A stretch of 64,000 nt of DNA from Ochrobactrum sp. Marseille-Q0166 (GTDB lineage: Bacteria; Pseudomonadota; Alphaproteobacteria; Rhizobiales; Rhizobiaceae), in NCBI RefSeq assembly GCF_014397025.1, contig NZ_JACJUO010000001.1:1288501-1352500 (forward strand), given 5' to 3'. Below, in pieces: positions 1-9,243 of this stretch. The notes beneath the pieces were generated by a model. The model saw nothing but the letters and a program-made list of their open reading frames with translations, made no database searches and was not told where the DNA came from. The stretch's first letter is position 1; each line of letters begins with the position of its first letter. The translations under genes and the position numbers were made by a program.

Positions 1-1896
1 ATTAAGACCCTCCGGATCTTCCACTACCTTTTTGAGATTGTGGCGGGCATTCGGCCCCCATATGCCTATGGTGACGTATTTTTCGGTGACATCAGTGATG
101 GTGACATCAAAACCCTTATCTTCGGCTACGCGGCGCATGTAATGGAAATCTCGTGGGCCGGCATCGGCACCGTTGATCATACGCATATGGTCAGCCATGC
201 GAATTACGGTGAAGTCAGCGCGCACCATGCCTTCATCATCAAGGAAGTGCGTGTAGATGCCTTTGCCGATATTGGCATCGCCACCGACCTTGGCAGCACA
301 AAGCCATTCCATTAGCTCGACATGATCAGGGCCTTCGATGTCGTACATGGCAAAATGCGATAGGTTGATGATGCCGCAATCTTCGCTCAGAGCGAGATGT
401 TCGGCGTTGGAGACGCGCCAGAAATGGCGATTGTCCCATTCGTTCTGACGTACCGGAATACGGTCGCCATATTTTTCCAAAAGATGCTCGTTTGCGGCAT
501 AACCGTGCGCACGCTCCCAACCACCCAGTTCCATGAAGTAGCCGCCAAGCTCCTTTTCACGCTCATAGAAAGGTGAGCGGCGAATATTGCGGCCTTTGGA
601 GAAGGGTTCACGTGGATGAACTGCCGGATTATAGACCTTCATCGCGGTTTCGGTGCAACGATCCCAGATGAATTGCTCGGTCATCTGATGCGGGTAGAAA
701 CGCGAATAGTCGATGGCGTTGTGATCTATCGCCGTGCGGCCATCGGTCATCCAGTCGGCAATAAGCTTGCCCATGCCAGGGCCATCTTTGACCCAGATTG
801 CAACAGCATACCAGAGGCCGCGCACTTTCTGGCTTTCGCCCATTGAAGGACCACCGTCTGTGGTAACTTGCAGGAAGCCGTTGAAGGAATGGCTTTCATT
901 GTAACCCAGTTCGCCTAGGATTGGGGTCAGTTCTATGGCACGTTCGAGCGGTTCGAGCACTTGTTCCATATCCAGATCGCGTTGCGATGGCGACAGACGT
1001 GCTTCATGCTTTTCAAGCAAATCGCGCGGATGACAGAGGCGAGGATTGGTTTCCTCATAATACCCCCATTCGATCTGGCCACCTTCGGCCGTCTTTGGGT
1101 CGCCTGTATCGCGCATATAGGCCGAATTGCCCTGATCGCGCATAAGGGGCCAGCCGATTTCTTTGCCGGTTCCCGCAAATTCGTTATAGGGGCCAAAGAA
1201 GGTCAATGGATGATCAATCGGCATGACTGGCAGGTCTTCACCAACCATTTCTGCAATCAGACGACCCCACAGGCCAGCGCAAACCACGACGTAATCCGCT
1301 TCGATCGTGCCGCGATGAGTGACAACACCTTTGATACGACCGTTTTCAATGACAAGCGATTGAGCAGGCGTATTAGCGAAGCTCTTGAGCTTGCCAGCGG
1401 CTTCTGCCTGATCGATCAGTTTGCCTGCAACTGTCTGAGAGCGTGGAATAACAAGACCTGCATCCGGGTCCCACAAGCCGCCCTGAACCAGGCTTTCTTC
1501 GATTAGCGGAAATTTCTCTTTGACTTCAGCTGGCTCCATCAAGCGGGCACGTGTGCCAAAAGCTTTGCCGGACGTAACCTTGCGTTTCAATTCTTCCATG
1601 CGGGAGTCGTCGCCGACGCGGGCAACCTCAATACCGCCCACGCGGGCATAATGGCCCATTTTCTCATAGAAATCGATGGAGTAGAGTGTTGTCCAGCATG
1701 AGAGGAAATCATGGCTGGTCGCATAGCAGAAATCAGATGCATGTGCTGTGGAGCCGATATCGGTGGGGATGCCGGATTTATCGATGCCGACAATATCATC
1801 CCAGCCACGCTCGATCAGGTGATGGACGACCGACGCGCCGACGATGCCACCAAGCCCGACAATGACTACTTTCGCCTTCTTAGGAAACTCTGCCAT
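1..1896 (-). CDS. FAD-dependent dimethylglycine/sarcosine dehydrogenase-like protein, GcvT-fused (3' truncated)
   Basis: This gene runs off the left edge, and about 632 N-terminal residues are visible. The N-terminus carries a Rossmann FAD motif (GLGGIVG, residues 14-20) of the DAO family. An FAO_M-like middle follows, and then the beginning of an aminomethyltransferase (GcvT) folate-binding domain. This order is typical of dimethylglycine or sarcosine dehydrogenases of about 810-830 residues, which demethylate N-methylglycines and pass formaldehyde to tetrahydrofolate. The start at 1896 is chosen by alignment to the usual N-terminus; an in-frame ATG at 1911 is also possible. The GlxA/GbdR-type regulator just upstream fits a role in glycine-betaine/choline breakdown. 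The exact methylamine substrate cannot be told from sequence. Confidence 0.8.
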   Translation of the reverse strand, partial: MAEFPKKAKVVIVGLGGIVGASVVHHLIERGWDDIVGIDKSGIPTDIGSTAHASDFCYATSHDFLSCWTTLYSIDFYEKMGHYARVGGIEVARVGDDSRMEELKRKVTSGKAFGTRARLMEPAEVKEKFPLIEESLVQGGLWDPDAGLVIPRSQTVAGKLIDQAEAAGKLKSFANTPAQSLVIENGRIKGVVTHRGTIEADYVVVCAGLWGRLIAEMVGEDLPVMPIDHPLTFFGPYNEFAGTGKEIGWPLMRDQGNSAYMRDTGDPKTAEGGQIEWGYYEETNPRLCHPRDLLEKHEARLSPSQRDLDMEQVLEPLERAIELTPILGELGYNESHSFNGFLQVTTDGGPSMGESQKVRGLWYAVAIWVKDGPGMGKLIADWMTDGRTAIDHNAIDYSRFYPHQMTEQFIWDRCTETAMKVYNPAVHPREPFSKGRNIRRSPFYEREKELGGYFMELGGWERAHGYAANEHLLEKYGDRIPVRQNEWDNRHFWRVSNAEHLALSEDCGIINLSHFAMYDIEGPDHVELMEWLCAAKVGGDANIGKGIYTHFLDDEGMVRADFTVIRMADHMRMINGADAGPRDFHYMRRVAEDKGFDVTITDVTEKYVTIGIWGPNARHNLKKVVEDPEGLN

Positions 1897-2092
1897 TTTA
1901 TGCGATCCCATTTTTCATTTGTTGGAATCATAGTGATTGGCTGGAGGTGACAATTGTCATTCTACGACATAATCACGGCATGAGGCGACCGAACCTCGTT
2001 GGCTGTTTTCTGTTTTTAGAATCATGAAATCTGGCGTTCTACTGCGTTGAGAACTAGATTCACAAGGCGCGGCTATCTCAATGATTTAAAAA

Positions 2093-2125
2093 GAAAAGCC
2101 GCATCGTGATAGATGCGGCTTTGAT
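2093..2125 (-). terminator. Intrinsic terminator of the GlxA-family regulator
   Basis: A GCCGCATC/GATGCGGC hairpin lies just after the regulator stop at 2140. Read on the minus strand it is followed by a T-rich run (the A-rich plus strand at 2088-2097). It separates the regulator transcript from the oxidoreductase gene on the same strand. Confidence 0.7.
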
Positions 2126-2139
2126 GGTTTGGCTTACAC

Positions 2140-3138
2140 TTATGCAGCCATAAGAATTTTACGCTCTGCACGTTCCTGCTGTGGTGAGCGGCCATAGAGT
2201 TCGCGGTAGCACTTGGAAAAATGCGACGCGGAAACGAAGCCGCAGGCAACGGCGACTTCAACGACAGGCATCGATGATTGCAATAGCAAATGCCGGGCCC
2301 GGTCGAGACGAATTTCAAGATAGTAACGCGCTGGTGAGCGACCCATTTCCTGACGGAACAGGCGTTCGACCTGACGACGCGAAAGCCCGATATTATGCGC
2401 TACGTCAATAAGGGCTTCCGGTTCCGAAAGATTGGCTTCCATCATTTCGATGATCGTGAGAATCTTTGAGTTCTGGATGCCGAGACGTGCACGGAGCGGC
2501 AGGCGCTGGCGATCATGCGGATTGCGCACGCGATCCGTGAGAGCTTGTTCGCAGATGCGGTTGACCAGATTATCATCGAAATCATCGCCGATGAGCTTCA
2601 GCATCATATCGAGTGAGGCCGTCCCTCCCGCACAAGTGTAGATGTTGCCATCGACTTCGAATAGATCTGCATAGACTTCCGCTTTTGGAAAAGCTTCAGA
2701 AAAGCCGGGTAAATTTTCCCAGTGAATGGCACAGCGCTTGCCTGACAGGAGGCCGGCAGCGGCCAAAATATGTGCGCCTGTGCAAAGACCGCCAACCGCG
2801 ACTCCGCGGTTATATTCCTCGCGCAGCCAGGCAAAGACTGATTTGTTGCGGAATTCTTCGACATAAACTCCAGAGCAAACAAACACCATGGAAGGGCGCT
2901 GTTCACGCTGAAGGAAGCGACGCTCGTCGTCCAGCGAAGCATTGACGGCGCATTCGACACCGTTTGACGCCGTGACCGGCTTGCCATCGGTAGACGTCAA
3001 GCGCCAGCGATAGGCTTCATAACCCAGCATCCGATTAGCAATGCGCAGCGGTTCGATCGCTGTCGCAAACGCGATCATCGAGAAGTCCGGAACCAGAAAA
3101 AAAACAATAGACCGCTTAATCGATGAAGCTTGATTCAT
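2140..3138 (-). CDS. GlxA-family AraC-type transcriptional regulator (GbdR-like)
   Basis: This 332-residue protein has an N-terminal DJ-1/PfpI (class I glutamine amidotransferase-like) sensor domain, roughly residues 9-195. Its nucleophile-elbow position reads GLCTGAH. A C-terminal AraC double helix-turn-helix covers about 225-325 (LSRRQVERLFRQ and VACGFVSASHFSKCYR). The family includes GbdR and CdhR, which activate glycine-betaine, dimethylglycine and carnitine catabolism. The neighbouring N-methylglycine dehydrogenase-like gene on the same strand supports such a role, but the ligand is inferred. The start ATG at 3138 gives a complete sensor domain. Confidence 0.85.
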   Translation of the reverse strand: MNQASSIKRSIVFFLVPDFSMIAFATAIEPLRIANRMLGYEAYRWRLTSTDGKPVTASNGVECAVNASLDDERRFLQREQRPSMVFVCSGVYVEEFRNKSVFAWLREEYNRGVAVGGLCTGAHILAAAGLLSGKRCAIHWENLPGFSEAFPKAEVYADLFEVDGNIYTCAGGTASLDMMLKLIGDDFDDNLVNRICEQALTDRVRNPHDRQRLPLRARLGIQNSKILTIIEMMEANLSEPEALIDVAHNIGLSRRQVERLFRQEMGRSPARYYLEIRLDRARHLLLQSSMPVVEVAVACGFVSASHFSKCYRELYGRSPQQERAERKILMAA

Positions 3139-3214
3139 AGCCTGATCGTTCCCATTCTCGAAAGCCCAAACTGCGGTTCCCGACGCAGTTGAGGCTTTGT
3201 GCCTCCGTCATGAC

Positions 3215-3237
3215 ACAGGGACTTTAACAGACCCTGT
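3215..3237. promoter_or_regulatory. Inverted repeat upstream of the GlxA-family regulator
   Basis: ACAGGG (3215-3220) and CCCTGT (3232-3237) form a 6-bp inverted repeat with an 11-bp spacer. It lies 77-99 bp upstream of the regulator start, within the 290-bp gap 3139-3428. It could be an operator or a leader hairpin; nothing else is recognised in that gap. Confidence 0.3.
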
Positions 3238-3428
3238 CAGTCGGTCGCTTTCTGACCGTCTACCCTGTTCTTCCCGCCCGGATTTATAGGGGATAGGCTA
3301 TGGCGCAAACAGGACAGACATATTGAGACATAGAACTTTCAGATTGCATAGTGCGGCTAAATGCCTGCCGTAAATTGGTGGCTATATGTCGCTTAATTGA
3401 GGGCAAAGAATATCCTTCCCTCAATTGC

Positions 3429-3671
3429 TCACTTCTTTATGCTGCTGCGTCGGGAGACAGGAAGGCGATCATTCATGTTTGGCCAGCCGATATCTTCCAG
3501 AATATGCTCAGGCAAAGACTCCAGCATCTTGCGGCTTTTCTTTAGGCGCCGCTGATAAGACCATTCAGTATGGAATGCGACAACCGATCTAATACGCGCT
3601 TGCAACCAGCTTTGGATAAGTGACGGGTGCACCCTACATTCGTTTTGCAGTGCTTCACATTGAATTCTCAT
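3429..3671 (-). CDS. DUF1127 (YjiS-like) small protein
   Basis: This 80-residue basic protein ends with the DUF1127 signature: an arginine/lysine-rich helix, then L(E)SLPEHILEDIGW at about residues 50-63. The start at 3671 is preceded by AGGAG at 5-9 bases, so longer in-frame starts are unlikely. Family members are small RNA- or metabolism-linked effectors in Rhizobiales, and their molecular role is not settled. The gene is divergent from the LysR regulator at 3820 and shares a 148-bp promoter region with it. DUF1127 genes are known targets of the LysR regulator VtlR in Brucella, so control by this neighbour is a reasonable guess. Confidence 0.7.
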   Translation of the reverse strand: MRIQCEALQNECRVHPSLIQSWLQARIRSVVAFHTEWSYQRRLKKSRKMLESLPEHILEDIGWPNMNDRLPVSRRSSIKK

Positions 3672-3819
3672 TTTCGTTCTCCTGACAAAAGTGAGATCAG
3701 GTGATGGGGCATTCTGATCTCGTTGAGCGAACTTGTAATCATCTTGACGTTCAATCAAACGAAATATAGAAAGGTATAACATCAGAAAAATTGAACTGAA
3801 GGAAATCGCGGAGTTCAAT

Positions 3820-4767
3820 ATGACGGCGCCGGTTCAACATCCTCTACCAACACTTGATATGGATGTGTTGCGCACATTCGCTGCCATAGCCGATACAGGC
3901 AGTTTTTCAGCGGCTGCAAATGTGGTGTTTCGGACGCCTTCGGCTGTTTCGATGCAGATCAAAAAGCTCGAAGACCAATTGGGTGTCGCAGTCTTTGAGC
4001 GCGATGCGCGGTCGGTCACGCTGACGAGCGATGGCGAAGTGCTTCTTGGTTATGCGAGGCGACTGCTTGCTCTGAACCGTGAAGCGGTAGCGAAGTTTGT
4101 GGCTCCAGCCATCACTGGCGTGGTGCGGCTTGGCTCACCGGATGACATCGGCGAGTGTATTCTGCCATTAGTTTTGAAAAGATTTGCCGAGACGCATCCG
4201 GGCGTCACAGTCGATGTGGTTATCGATCAAAGCACCAACTTGCGCAAACGTCTGGATGAGCGGCGTTTAGACGTTACGCTGGTCAATCTCTCGCATACAG
4301 TGCCGAGCAAAGGTGATACCGAGGTTCTGCTGGATGAGGAACTGGTTTGGGCCGGCGCAAAGTGTGGAACTGCCTATCGTCGTGATCCGCTTCCACTTTC
4401 TATATGGGAAGAAGGCTGTGCATGGCGTGGCAATGCATTGGAAGCGCTGGAAAATTCTGGACGGCCATATCGCATCGCTTATATGAGTTCACATTCGACA
4501 GGTCAGCGTGCCGCAATACAGGCAGATCTTGCTATTGCGCCTTTCGGCAAGACGCTTCTTGGCGAAGGAATCGTTGCATTGGGACCCGAACATGGCTTGC
4601 CGGAATTGGGACGCTATCAGCTTGGTATGCTTATCCGGCCAGACGCGCGTCAGCATATTCAGGTTGTCGCGGATCATCTGCGCAGCGTTTTTGAATCATA
4701 TCGTCGCACTGGACGTTTCGAGACATTCCGATCTGGTTGGGGATCTGCGGCAGCTGCTTGCGGCTGA
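3820..4767 (+). CDS. LysR-family transcriptional regulator
   Basis: The 315-residue protein has an N-terminal winged HTH at residues 12-75 (LRTFAAIADTGSFSAAA, then SAVSMQIKKLE). A LysR substrate-binding domain covers about 100-300. The HTH resembles the LrhA/LsrB/VtlR branch, where Rhizobiales members control small DUF1127 proteins, sRNAs or lipopolysaccharide. The effector is unknown. GGA-rich sequence precedes the ATG. The gene is divergent from the DUF1127 gene, and LysR regulators often act on their divergent neighbour. Confidence 0.85.
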   Translation: MTAPVQHPLPTLDMDVLRTFAAIADTGSFSAAANVVFRTPSAVSMQIKKLEDQLGVAVFERDARSVTLTSDGEVLLGYARRLLALNREAVAKFVAPAITGVVRLGSPDDIGECILPLVLKRFAETHPGVTVDVVIDQSTNLRKRLDERRLDVTLVNLSHTVPSKGDTEVLLDEELVWAGAKCGTAYRRDPLPLSIWEEGCAWRGNALEALENSGRPYRIAYMSSHSTGQRAAIQADLAIAPFGKTLLGEGIVALGPEHGLPELGRYQLGMLIRPDARQHIQVVADHLRSVFESYRRTGRFETFRSGWGSAAAACG

Positions 4768-4953
4768 TCATAGGCTGTCAGCATTTTTGGTAAAATTGCT
4801 GTAATTGCTTCTCTTGCCCATGAAAAATGCTGCGCTAGATATCTAATATGACGGCTGTAAAGACAGCTTCACCGCCAGAATACCGGGCAGCACGCGTCAG
4901 GTAGTTTGGGAGGCATATTTGGTTGAATTTAGCATCTCAATGGAGAGACTGTT

Positions 4954-5088
4954 ATGAAGCTATCCCGCATTGTCCCGGTTGCCATCGTTCTTTGCGCTTT
5001 TACTCTTGCCTCATGTGCCAACACCGTTCGTGGTGTGGGGCGCGATGTTAAAAGCACTGCACACGCCGTTCAGGAAACCGTGGAATAA
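4954..5088 (+). CDS. Entericidin A/B-like small lipoprotein
   Basis: The 44-residue peptide has a lysine-containing N-terminus, a hydrophobic stretch and a lipobox ending at Cys21 (TLASC). A short tail follows with the entericidin pattern (N-T-V-x-G-x-G-x-D-V). Entericidins are small inner-/outer-membrane lipopeptides first described as a toxin/antidote pair, and single copies are widespread in Rhizobiales with unclear function. GGAGAG sits 8-13 bases before the ATG. The gene is monocistronic, with a strong hairpin directly after the stop. Confidence 0.75.
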   Translation: MKLSRIVPVAIVLCAFTLASCANTVRGVGRDVKSTAHAVQETVE

Positions 5089-5095
5089 TATGTGA

Positions 5096-5127
5096 AGGTC
5101 CGGGCCAACAACCCGGACTTTTTTACT
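5096..5127. terminator. Bidirectional intrinsic terminator
   Basis: GTCCGGG/CCCGGAC forms a 7-bp hairpin around a CCAACAA loop, followed by TTTTTT. It lies between the entericidin gene (+) and the convergent glycosyltransferase gene (-), and the plus-strand T-run is the clearer one. Confidence 0.75.
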
Positions 5128-6610
5128 TTTCCAGAAAATAACTCACTGTGAGGTGCGTGTCTGGGCGGGTCCGGTAAATGATATTTACAGTGTTGATGCC
5201 TGTATCAGGCGGTGTGATATTCGCTTCACGCATAAGAGACGATATACTCTTATTTGGTGTAGCATCACCAAACCACATGACAAGAACAGGTTTGGACGCA
5301 TGCGATGCACCATAAGGTGTTTCAGGGTGGATCACTTCGATTGATGGATCGAAGAGCCTGAAGTTTCCTGCAATTTGGGCGTTGTCCGTCAGGATCGTCG
5401 TGAAGTTTCCATCCTTGCGCATTTGTTCATAAAGACCGTGATAGTCGAGCTGCCCGTAGGGTGGGTTTCCCGAGCCATACGTCAGATAATAGGCAAGCAC
5501 AGGCGGAACGATGAGTGCGACGATAACTCCTAAAGCAGCGAATTCCTGCAAAGCGCGACTGTTACGACGATATTGAGCAAACAGACACGCAATAACTGCA
5601 GGAGCCAGAAAAAGCACCGGCTGTAACCAGCGATCCTTGATGTTGCTGACACCTGCCACAAGCACACCAGCAAAGACAATTACCATTCCCACCACCAGAA
5701 GACGACGCATGAACACTTCACCAGATGTGAAAGGTTTGGCCGCGGGCGTACGCTTTGCTGAATGGAGAAGGGAAATTATGCCAGCAACTGCTACCACAAC
5801 GATCGAGAACAGAAATGCTGCCCCTATAAAGCTTTCGATCCCGTGAAGGCGATCAGAGAAAAAATTGCCCGACGCACCGATTTGAAGTTTACCCGAACGT
5901 GCAACAACGCTCGATTTATGTGCCAGCATCCAGAGTGCGGTTGGGGTAAAACAGATTGCAAATGCCGCTATCGTCACAAGCGAAAATTTTGATAACAGGA
6001 TTTTGCGATATTCAGCGACCGAAAGCCCGGTGATGATGAGCATCAAGACAAATAGAGATGCATTGAATTTTCCGAGCATCGCTGCAGCCATCGTGATGCC
6101 AAGAGCGGCAGCGGAAACCGCGTTGCGTGCGCGCATATGCCAAGCGAAGGCCAGAAAAGCCCATCCACAGCCCGCAGTTCCAGCGATGGAATGGGTGAGG
6201 GCGCGTTGCGATTCCCAGCCGATTTGCGGAACGAGAAACAAACCCAGCATTGAAGCAGAGGCCACCAGACGGGAGAAGCCCAACAGTCGCATTCCGCCAA
6301 AGACGCTCAGAAAAAGGCTTGCAAGCATACCAAACTTGACGATCTGAAGCGTCAGCATTGAAGTGCCGAGCACTGAAGCTGCAAAATTGGTTACCCATGT
6401 GTAGAGTGGCGGCTGCGACCCGCCGTAACCCCAGTCCAGATAACCGATATTGGCCAGCTGTTCCGCGTCATCAAGACCAGCTCCGTTGGACACCAGTGTC
6501 ACCAGAGCTGCTTGAAAGATAAAATAGCAAAGTATGAAGACCACCGCGAGAGGCAGGCCAAACAAGGATTTATCAGGAGATGGTGCTGTTATAGTTTTTA
6601 AAGTGGTCAA
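5123..6610 (-). CDS. GT39/ArnT-like polytopic membrane glycosyltransferase
   Basis: The 495-residue protein has about 10-12 predicted membrane segments. The first periplasmic loop carries an acidic pair (GLDDAEQL, about residues 45-52), as in polyprenyl-phosphate-sugar transferases such as ArnT and protein O-mannosyltransferases. A small soluble tail of about 100 residues follows the last membrane segment. Such enzymes transfer a sugar from an undecaprenyl-phosphate carrier to lipid A, protein or glycan; the acceptor here is unknown. The start appears to be TTG at 6610, since no in-frame ATG precedes the first helix and GAG lies just upstream. It is monocistronic. Confidence 0.75.
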   Translation of the reverse strand: MTTLKTITAPSPDKSLFGLPLAVVFILCYFIFQAALVTLVSNGAGLDDAEQLANIGYLDWGYGGSQPPLYTWVTNFAASVLGTSMLTLQIVKFGMLASLFLSVFGGMRLLGFSRLVASASMLGLFLVPQIGWESQRALTHSIAGTAGCGWAFLAFAWHMRARNAVSAAALGITMAAAMLGKFNASLFVLMLIITGLSVAEYRKILLSKFSLVTIAAFAICFTPTALWMLAHKSSVVARSGKLQIGASGNFFSDRLHGIESFIGAAFLFSIVVVAVAGIISLLHSAKRTPAAKPFTSGEVFMRRLLVVGMVIVFAGVLVAGVSNIKDRWLQPVLFLAPAVIACLFAQYRRNSRALQEFAALGVIVALIVPPVLAYYLTYGSGNPPYGQLDYHGLYEQMRKDGNFTTILTDNAQIAGNFRLFDPSIEVIHPETPYGASHASKPVLVMWFGDATPNKSISSLMREANITPPDTGINTVNIIYRTRPDTHLTVSYFLEK

Positions 6611-6744
6611 AACTCGATGGCCTGCAATTATCGATGCGTTTTTATATAAAGATGATCAAATACGTGTCACAGGAATACGTCTGAATTTCAATGATGATGG
6701 TAAAAACTTATATTAAAATCACGCATAATTTATAAATTTGCAAG

Positions 6745-6900
6745 CACGACAAAAACCGCGCTGCCTTTACGGTGCGCGGCTTTGCCAAATACGCATGGCA
6801 ATCCCACCGAACTACACAGGGGTGAGAGAGACAAAAGCCCCGGTACGCAGTACCAGATCCGGAGCATCGAGAAGGTTTGAACCGTCTCTGGCTCCTTTTT
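6745..6900 (+). ncRNA. Candidate structured small RNA with intrinsic terminator
   Basis: The 375-bp gap 6611-6985 has no convincing protein gene. Four perfect short hairpins follow one another on the plus strand: CCGCGC/GCGCGG (6756-6761/6774-6779), TTGCCA/TGGCAA (6782-6787/6796-6801), GGTAC/GTACC (6842-6854) and a nested terminator stem. The last is GGAGC...GCTCC (6861-6865/6891-6895) with inner GAGA/TCTC and GGTT/AACC, followed by five T. An AT-rich possible -10 (TATAAA, 6731-6736) lies upstream. A terminator with no upstream gene on that strand implies a short independent transcript. I do not recognise the family, and both ends are estimates. Confidence 0.5.
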
Positions 6901-6985
6901 AACTCAACATCGTTACCGGACCGTTATCAGATACTTAAGCAAATCTAAACATGGCAGGTTTTTCGCTGTTTTGCAGAAGAACTTG

Positions 6986-7876
6986 TCAGATATCGGCTTT
7001 CGTTGAACGTAAAAAATTGATGATGCCGGAAAAATCGTCTCCGCCATGCCCTTCATCCTCAAAGCGGCTGTAAAGCTCACTAGCATGCGCCCCCAATGGC
7101 GTTGCCGCACCTGAGTTCTTCGCAGCCTCCTGCGAAAGCTTGAGGTCCTTGAGCATCAGGGCTGCGGCGAATCCGGGCTTATAGTCACGGTTGGCTGGCG
7201 ATGTCGGTACTGGCCCGGGCACAGGACAATATGTTGTCAGCGACCAGCATTGTCCTGATGAGGTGGAAGCCACATCAAATAAGGCCTGATGCGAGAGGCC
7301 CAGCTTTTCTGCCAGTACGAATGCTTCACTGACCCCGATCATCGAAATGCCGAGAATCATGTTGTTGCATATTTTTGCAGCCTGACCTGCACCATCACTC
7401 CCGGAGTGAACAATTTTACCGGCCATAGGTCGAAGAAGCGGTTCAGCCCTGGCAAAGGCCGTATCGCTGCCGCCCGCCATAAAGGTGAGGGTGCCTGCTG
7501 TGGCGCCGCCTGTACCGCCCGAAACCGGCGCATCAACAGAGAGATGGCCATGCTGCGCTGCTATCTCGTGCGCTTTGCGTGCCGAATCAACGTCAATGGT
7601 CGAACTGTCGATGAAAAGTGAATCTTTACGAGCCTTAGGCGCGATGTCTTCATAAACCGAAAGAACATGTTTGCCCGCAGGCAGCATGGTAATGATTGCA
7701 TCCACATCGCTGACCGCTTCTGCGGCACTTGCCGCTATCTGAAGGCCATTGGCTCTAGCCTCTTCAAGATGAGCGGGCAGCAGATCAAAGCCGATGACCT
7801 TGTGACCGGCCTTCACCAGATTGGCGGCCATCGGGCCACCCATGTTGCCTAAGCCGATAAAGGCGATATTGGCCAT
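6986..7876 (-). CDS. mmsB: 3-hydroxyisobutyrate dehydrogenase
   Basis: The 296-residue enzyme oxidises 3-hydroxyisobutyrate to methylmalonate semialdehyde with NAD+ in valine catabolism. The N-terminal Rossmann motif GLGNMGGPMA (residues 7-16), the substrate loop DAPVSGGTGGATAGT and the catalytic-lysine stretch GAGQAAKICNN are all present. This places it in the beta-hydroxyacid dehydrogenase family and favours MmsB. GGAGG precedes the ATG. It lies 25 bp downstream of the acyl-CoA dehydrogenase on the same strand, so the two form a valine-degradation operon. Other beta-hydroxyacid dehydrogenases cannot be fully excluded. Confidence 0.88.
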   Translation of the reverse strand: MANIAFIGLGNMGGPMAANLVKAGHKVIGFDLLPAHLEEARANGLQIAASAAEAVSDVDAIITMLPAGKHVLSVYEDIAPKARKDSLFIDSSTIDVDSARKAHEIAAQHGHLSVDAPVSGGTGGATAGTLTFMAGGSDTAFARAEPLLRPMAGKIVHSGSDGAGQAAKICNNMILGISMIGVSEAFVLAEKLGLSHQALFDVASTSSGQCWSLTTYCPVPGPVPTSPANRDYKPGFAAALMLKDLKLSQEAAKNSGAATPLGAHASELYSRFEDEGHGGDDFSGIINFLRSTKADI

Positions 7877-7901
7877 TATTTCCTCCCGTTCAATATATGT
7901 A

Positions 7902-9059
7902 TCAGCGTCCGATCAGCTGGCGTGCAATGATGACGCGCATGATCTCGTTGGTGCCTTCAAGAATCTGATGAACGCGCAGATCGCGGACAAGCTTCTCGAT
8001 GCCGTAATCATGAAGATAGCCATAACCGCCTAGAAGCTGCAGCGCGTCGTTAGTAACGTTAAACCCGATATCGGTTACAAAGCGTTTGGCCATTGCTGAC
8101 CACTTGCCTGCATCATGTGTTTTGCGGTCAAGCTTGCTTGCGGCCGTATAGAGAAGCTGTCGTGCGGCCGAAAGCTCGGTCTCCATATCAGCAAGGCGGA
8201 ACTGCAACGCCTGAAATCGGTCAATCGTCTGGCCGAAGGCCTTGCGTTGGCCTGTGTATTCCAAAGCTTTATTGAGCGCCGATTGTGCTCCACCCAATGA
8301 GCAGGCGGCGATGTTCAATCGTCCACCATCAAGGCCGGCCATGGCTATTCGGAAACCTGTGCCCTCGTCCCCAAGACGGTTGGTGACAGGCACGCGGCAA
8401 TTGTCGAAAATTACCGTGCGGGTGGGTTGCATGTTCCAGCCCATCTTGTGTTCATTGGAACCAAAGGACAGGCCGGGTGCATCTTTCGGCACAATGATGG
8501 CGGATATTCCTTTCGGGCCGTCCTCGCCGGTACGCACCATTGTTACATAAAGATCGGTGGCACCTGCACCGGAAATGAACTGCTTTGTGCCATTAAGCAG
8601 ATAATGATCGCCATCACGCTCTGCGCGGGTGCGAAGTGCGGCTGCATCAGAACCTGATCCCGGTTCAGTCAGACAATAGCTTGCAAGCCATTCCATCGAC
8701 GTGAGTTTTGGCAGAAAACAATGTCGTTGGATTTCATCGCCAAACGTATCGATCATCCATGCGGCCATGTTGTGGATGGAAATAAAGGCCGAGAAAGCAG
8801 GGCAGGCCTCGGCGATTGCCTCAAAAATAAGGACCGCATCCGAGCGCTTGAGTGCGGAACCACCTACGTCTTCGCGAACATAAATGCCGCCCATACCGAG
8901 CGGGCCGGTTTCCTTTATGACGTCAATCGGGAAATGCTTGTCGCGATCCCATCGCAGCGCATGAGGCGCAACAAAATCCGATGCGAAGCCGCGTGCCATA
9001 TCTTGAATGGCGAGTTGATCTTCGTTCAGTTCGAACTGGTTCTGGTCGGCAGTATCCAT
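7902..9059 (-). CDS. Acyl-CoA dehydrogenase, probably isobutyryl-CoA dehydrogenase
   Basis: This 385-residue flavoenzyme contains the two family signatures: CLTEPGSGSDA in the middle beta domain, and a C-terminal QLLGGYGYL...ILEGTNEIMR segment whose Glu matches the catalytic base of short/medium-chain dehydrogenases. Start 9059 is supported by GGAGGAAACC before the ATG; a longer in-frame extension to 9197 lacks such support. The partner mmsB downstream points to isobutyryl-CoA oxidation in valine breakdown. Substrate preference is inferred from context. The enzyme would pass electrons to ETF. Confidence 0.85.
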   Translation of the reverse strand: MDTADQNQFELNEDQLAIQDMARGFASDFVAPHALRWDRDKHFPIDVIKETGPLGMGGIYVREDVGGSALKRSDAVLIFEAIAEACPAFSAFISIHNMAAWMIDTFGDEIQRHCFLPKLTSMEWLASYCLTEPGSGSDAAALRTRAERDGDHYLLNGTKQFISGAGATDLYVTMVRTGEDGPKGISAIIVPKDAPGLSFGSNEHKMGWNMQPTRTVIFDNCRVPVTNRLGDEGTGFRIAMAGLDGGRLNIAACSLGGAQSALNKALEYTGQRKAFGQTIDRFQALQFRLADMETELSAARQLLYTAASKLDRKTHDAGKWSAMAKRFVTDIGFNVTNDALQLLGGYGYLHDYGIEKLVRDLRVHQILEGTNEIMRVIIARQLIGR

Positions 9060-9243
9060 GGTTTCCTCCCTATGAGCACCGCACCCTCCTGATGCGACTA
9101 GATCACAATGGCGCGTGGCTGCCAACGCTCCATTGGAATAATGTTGCTTACTTTTGTAATAAACTGATGCGCATTTTTGCATATAAGGTTGCCGCAATCA
9201 CTGGCGATTGCCAGTCGCTTAAACTTGGGATAGGCAAGCTCGT

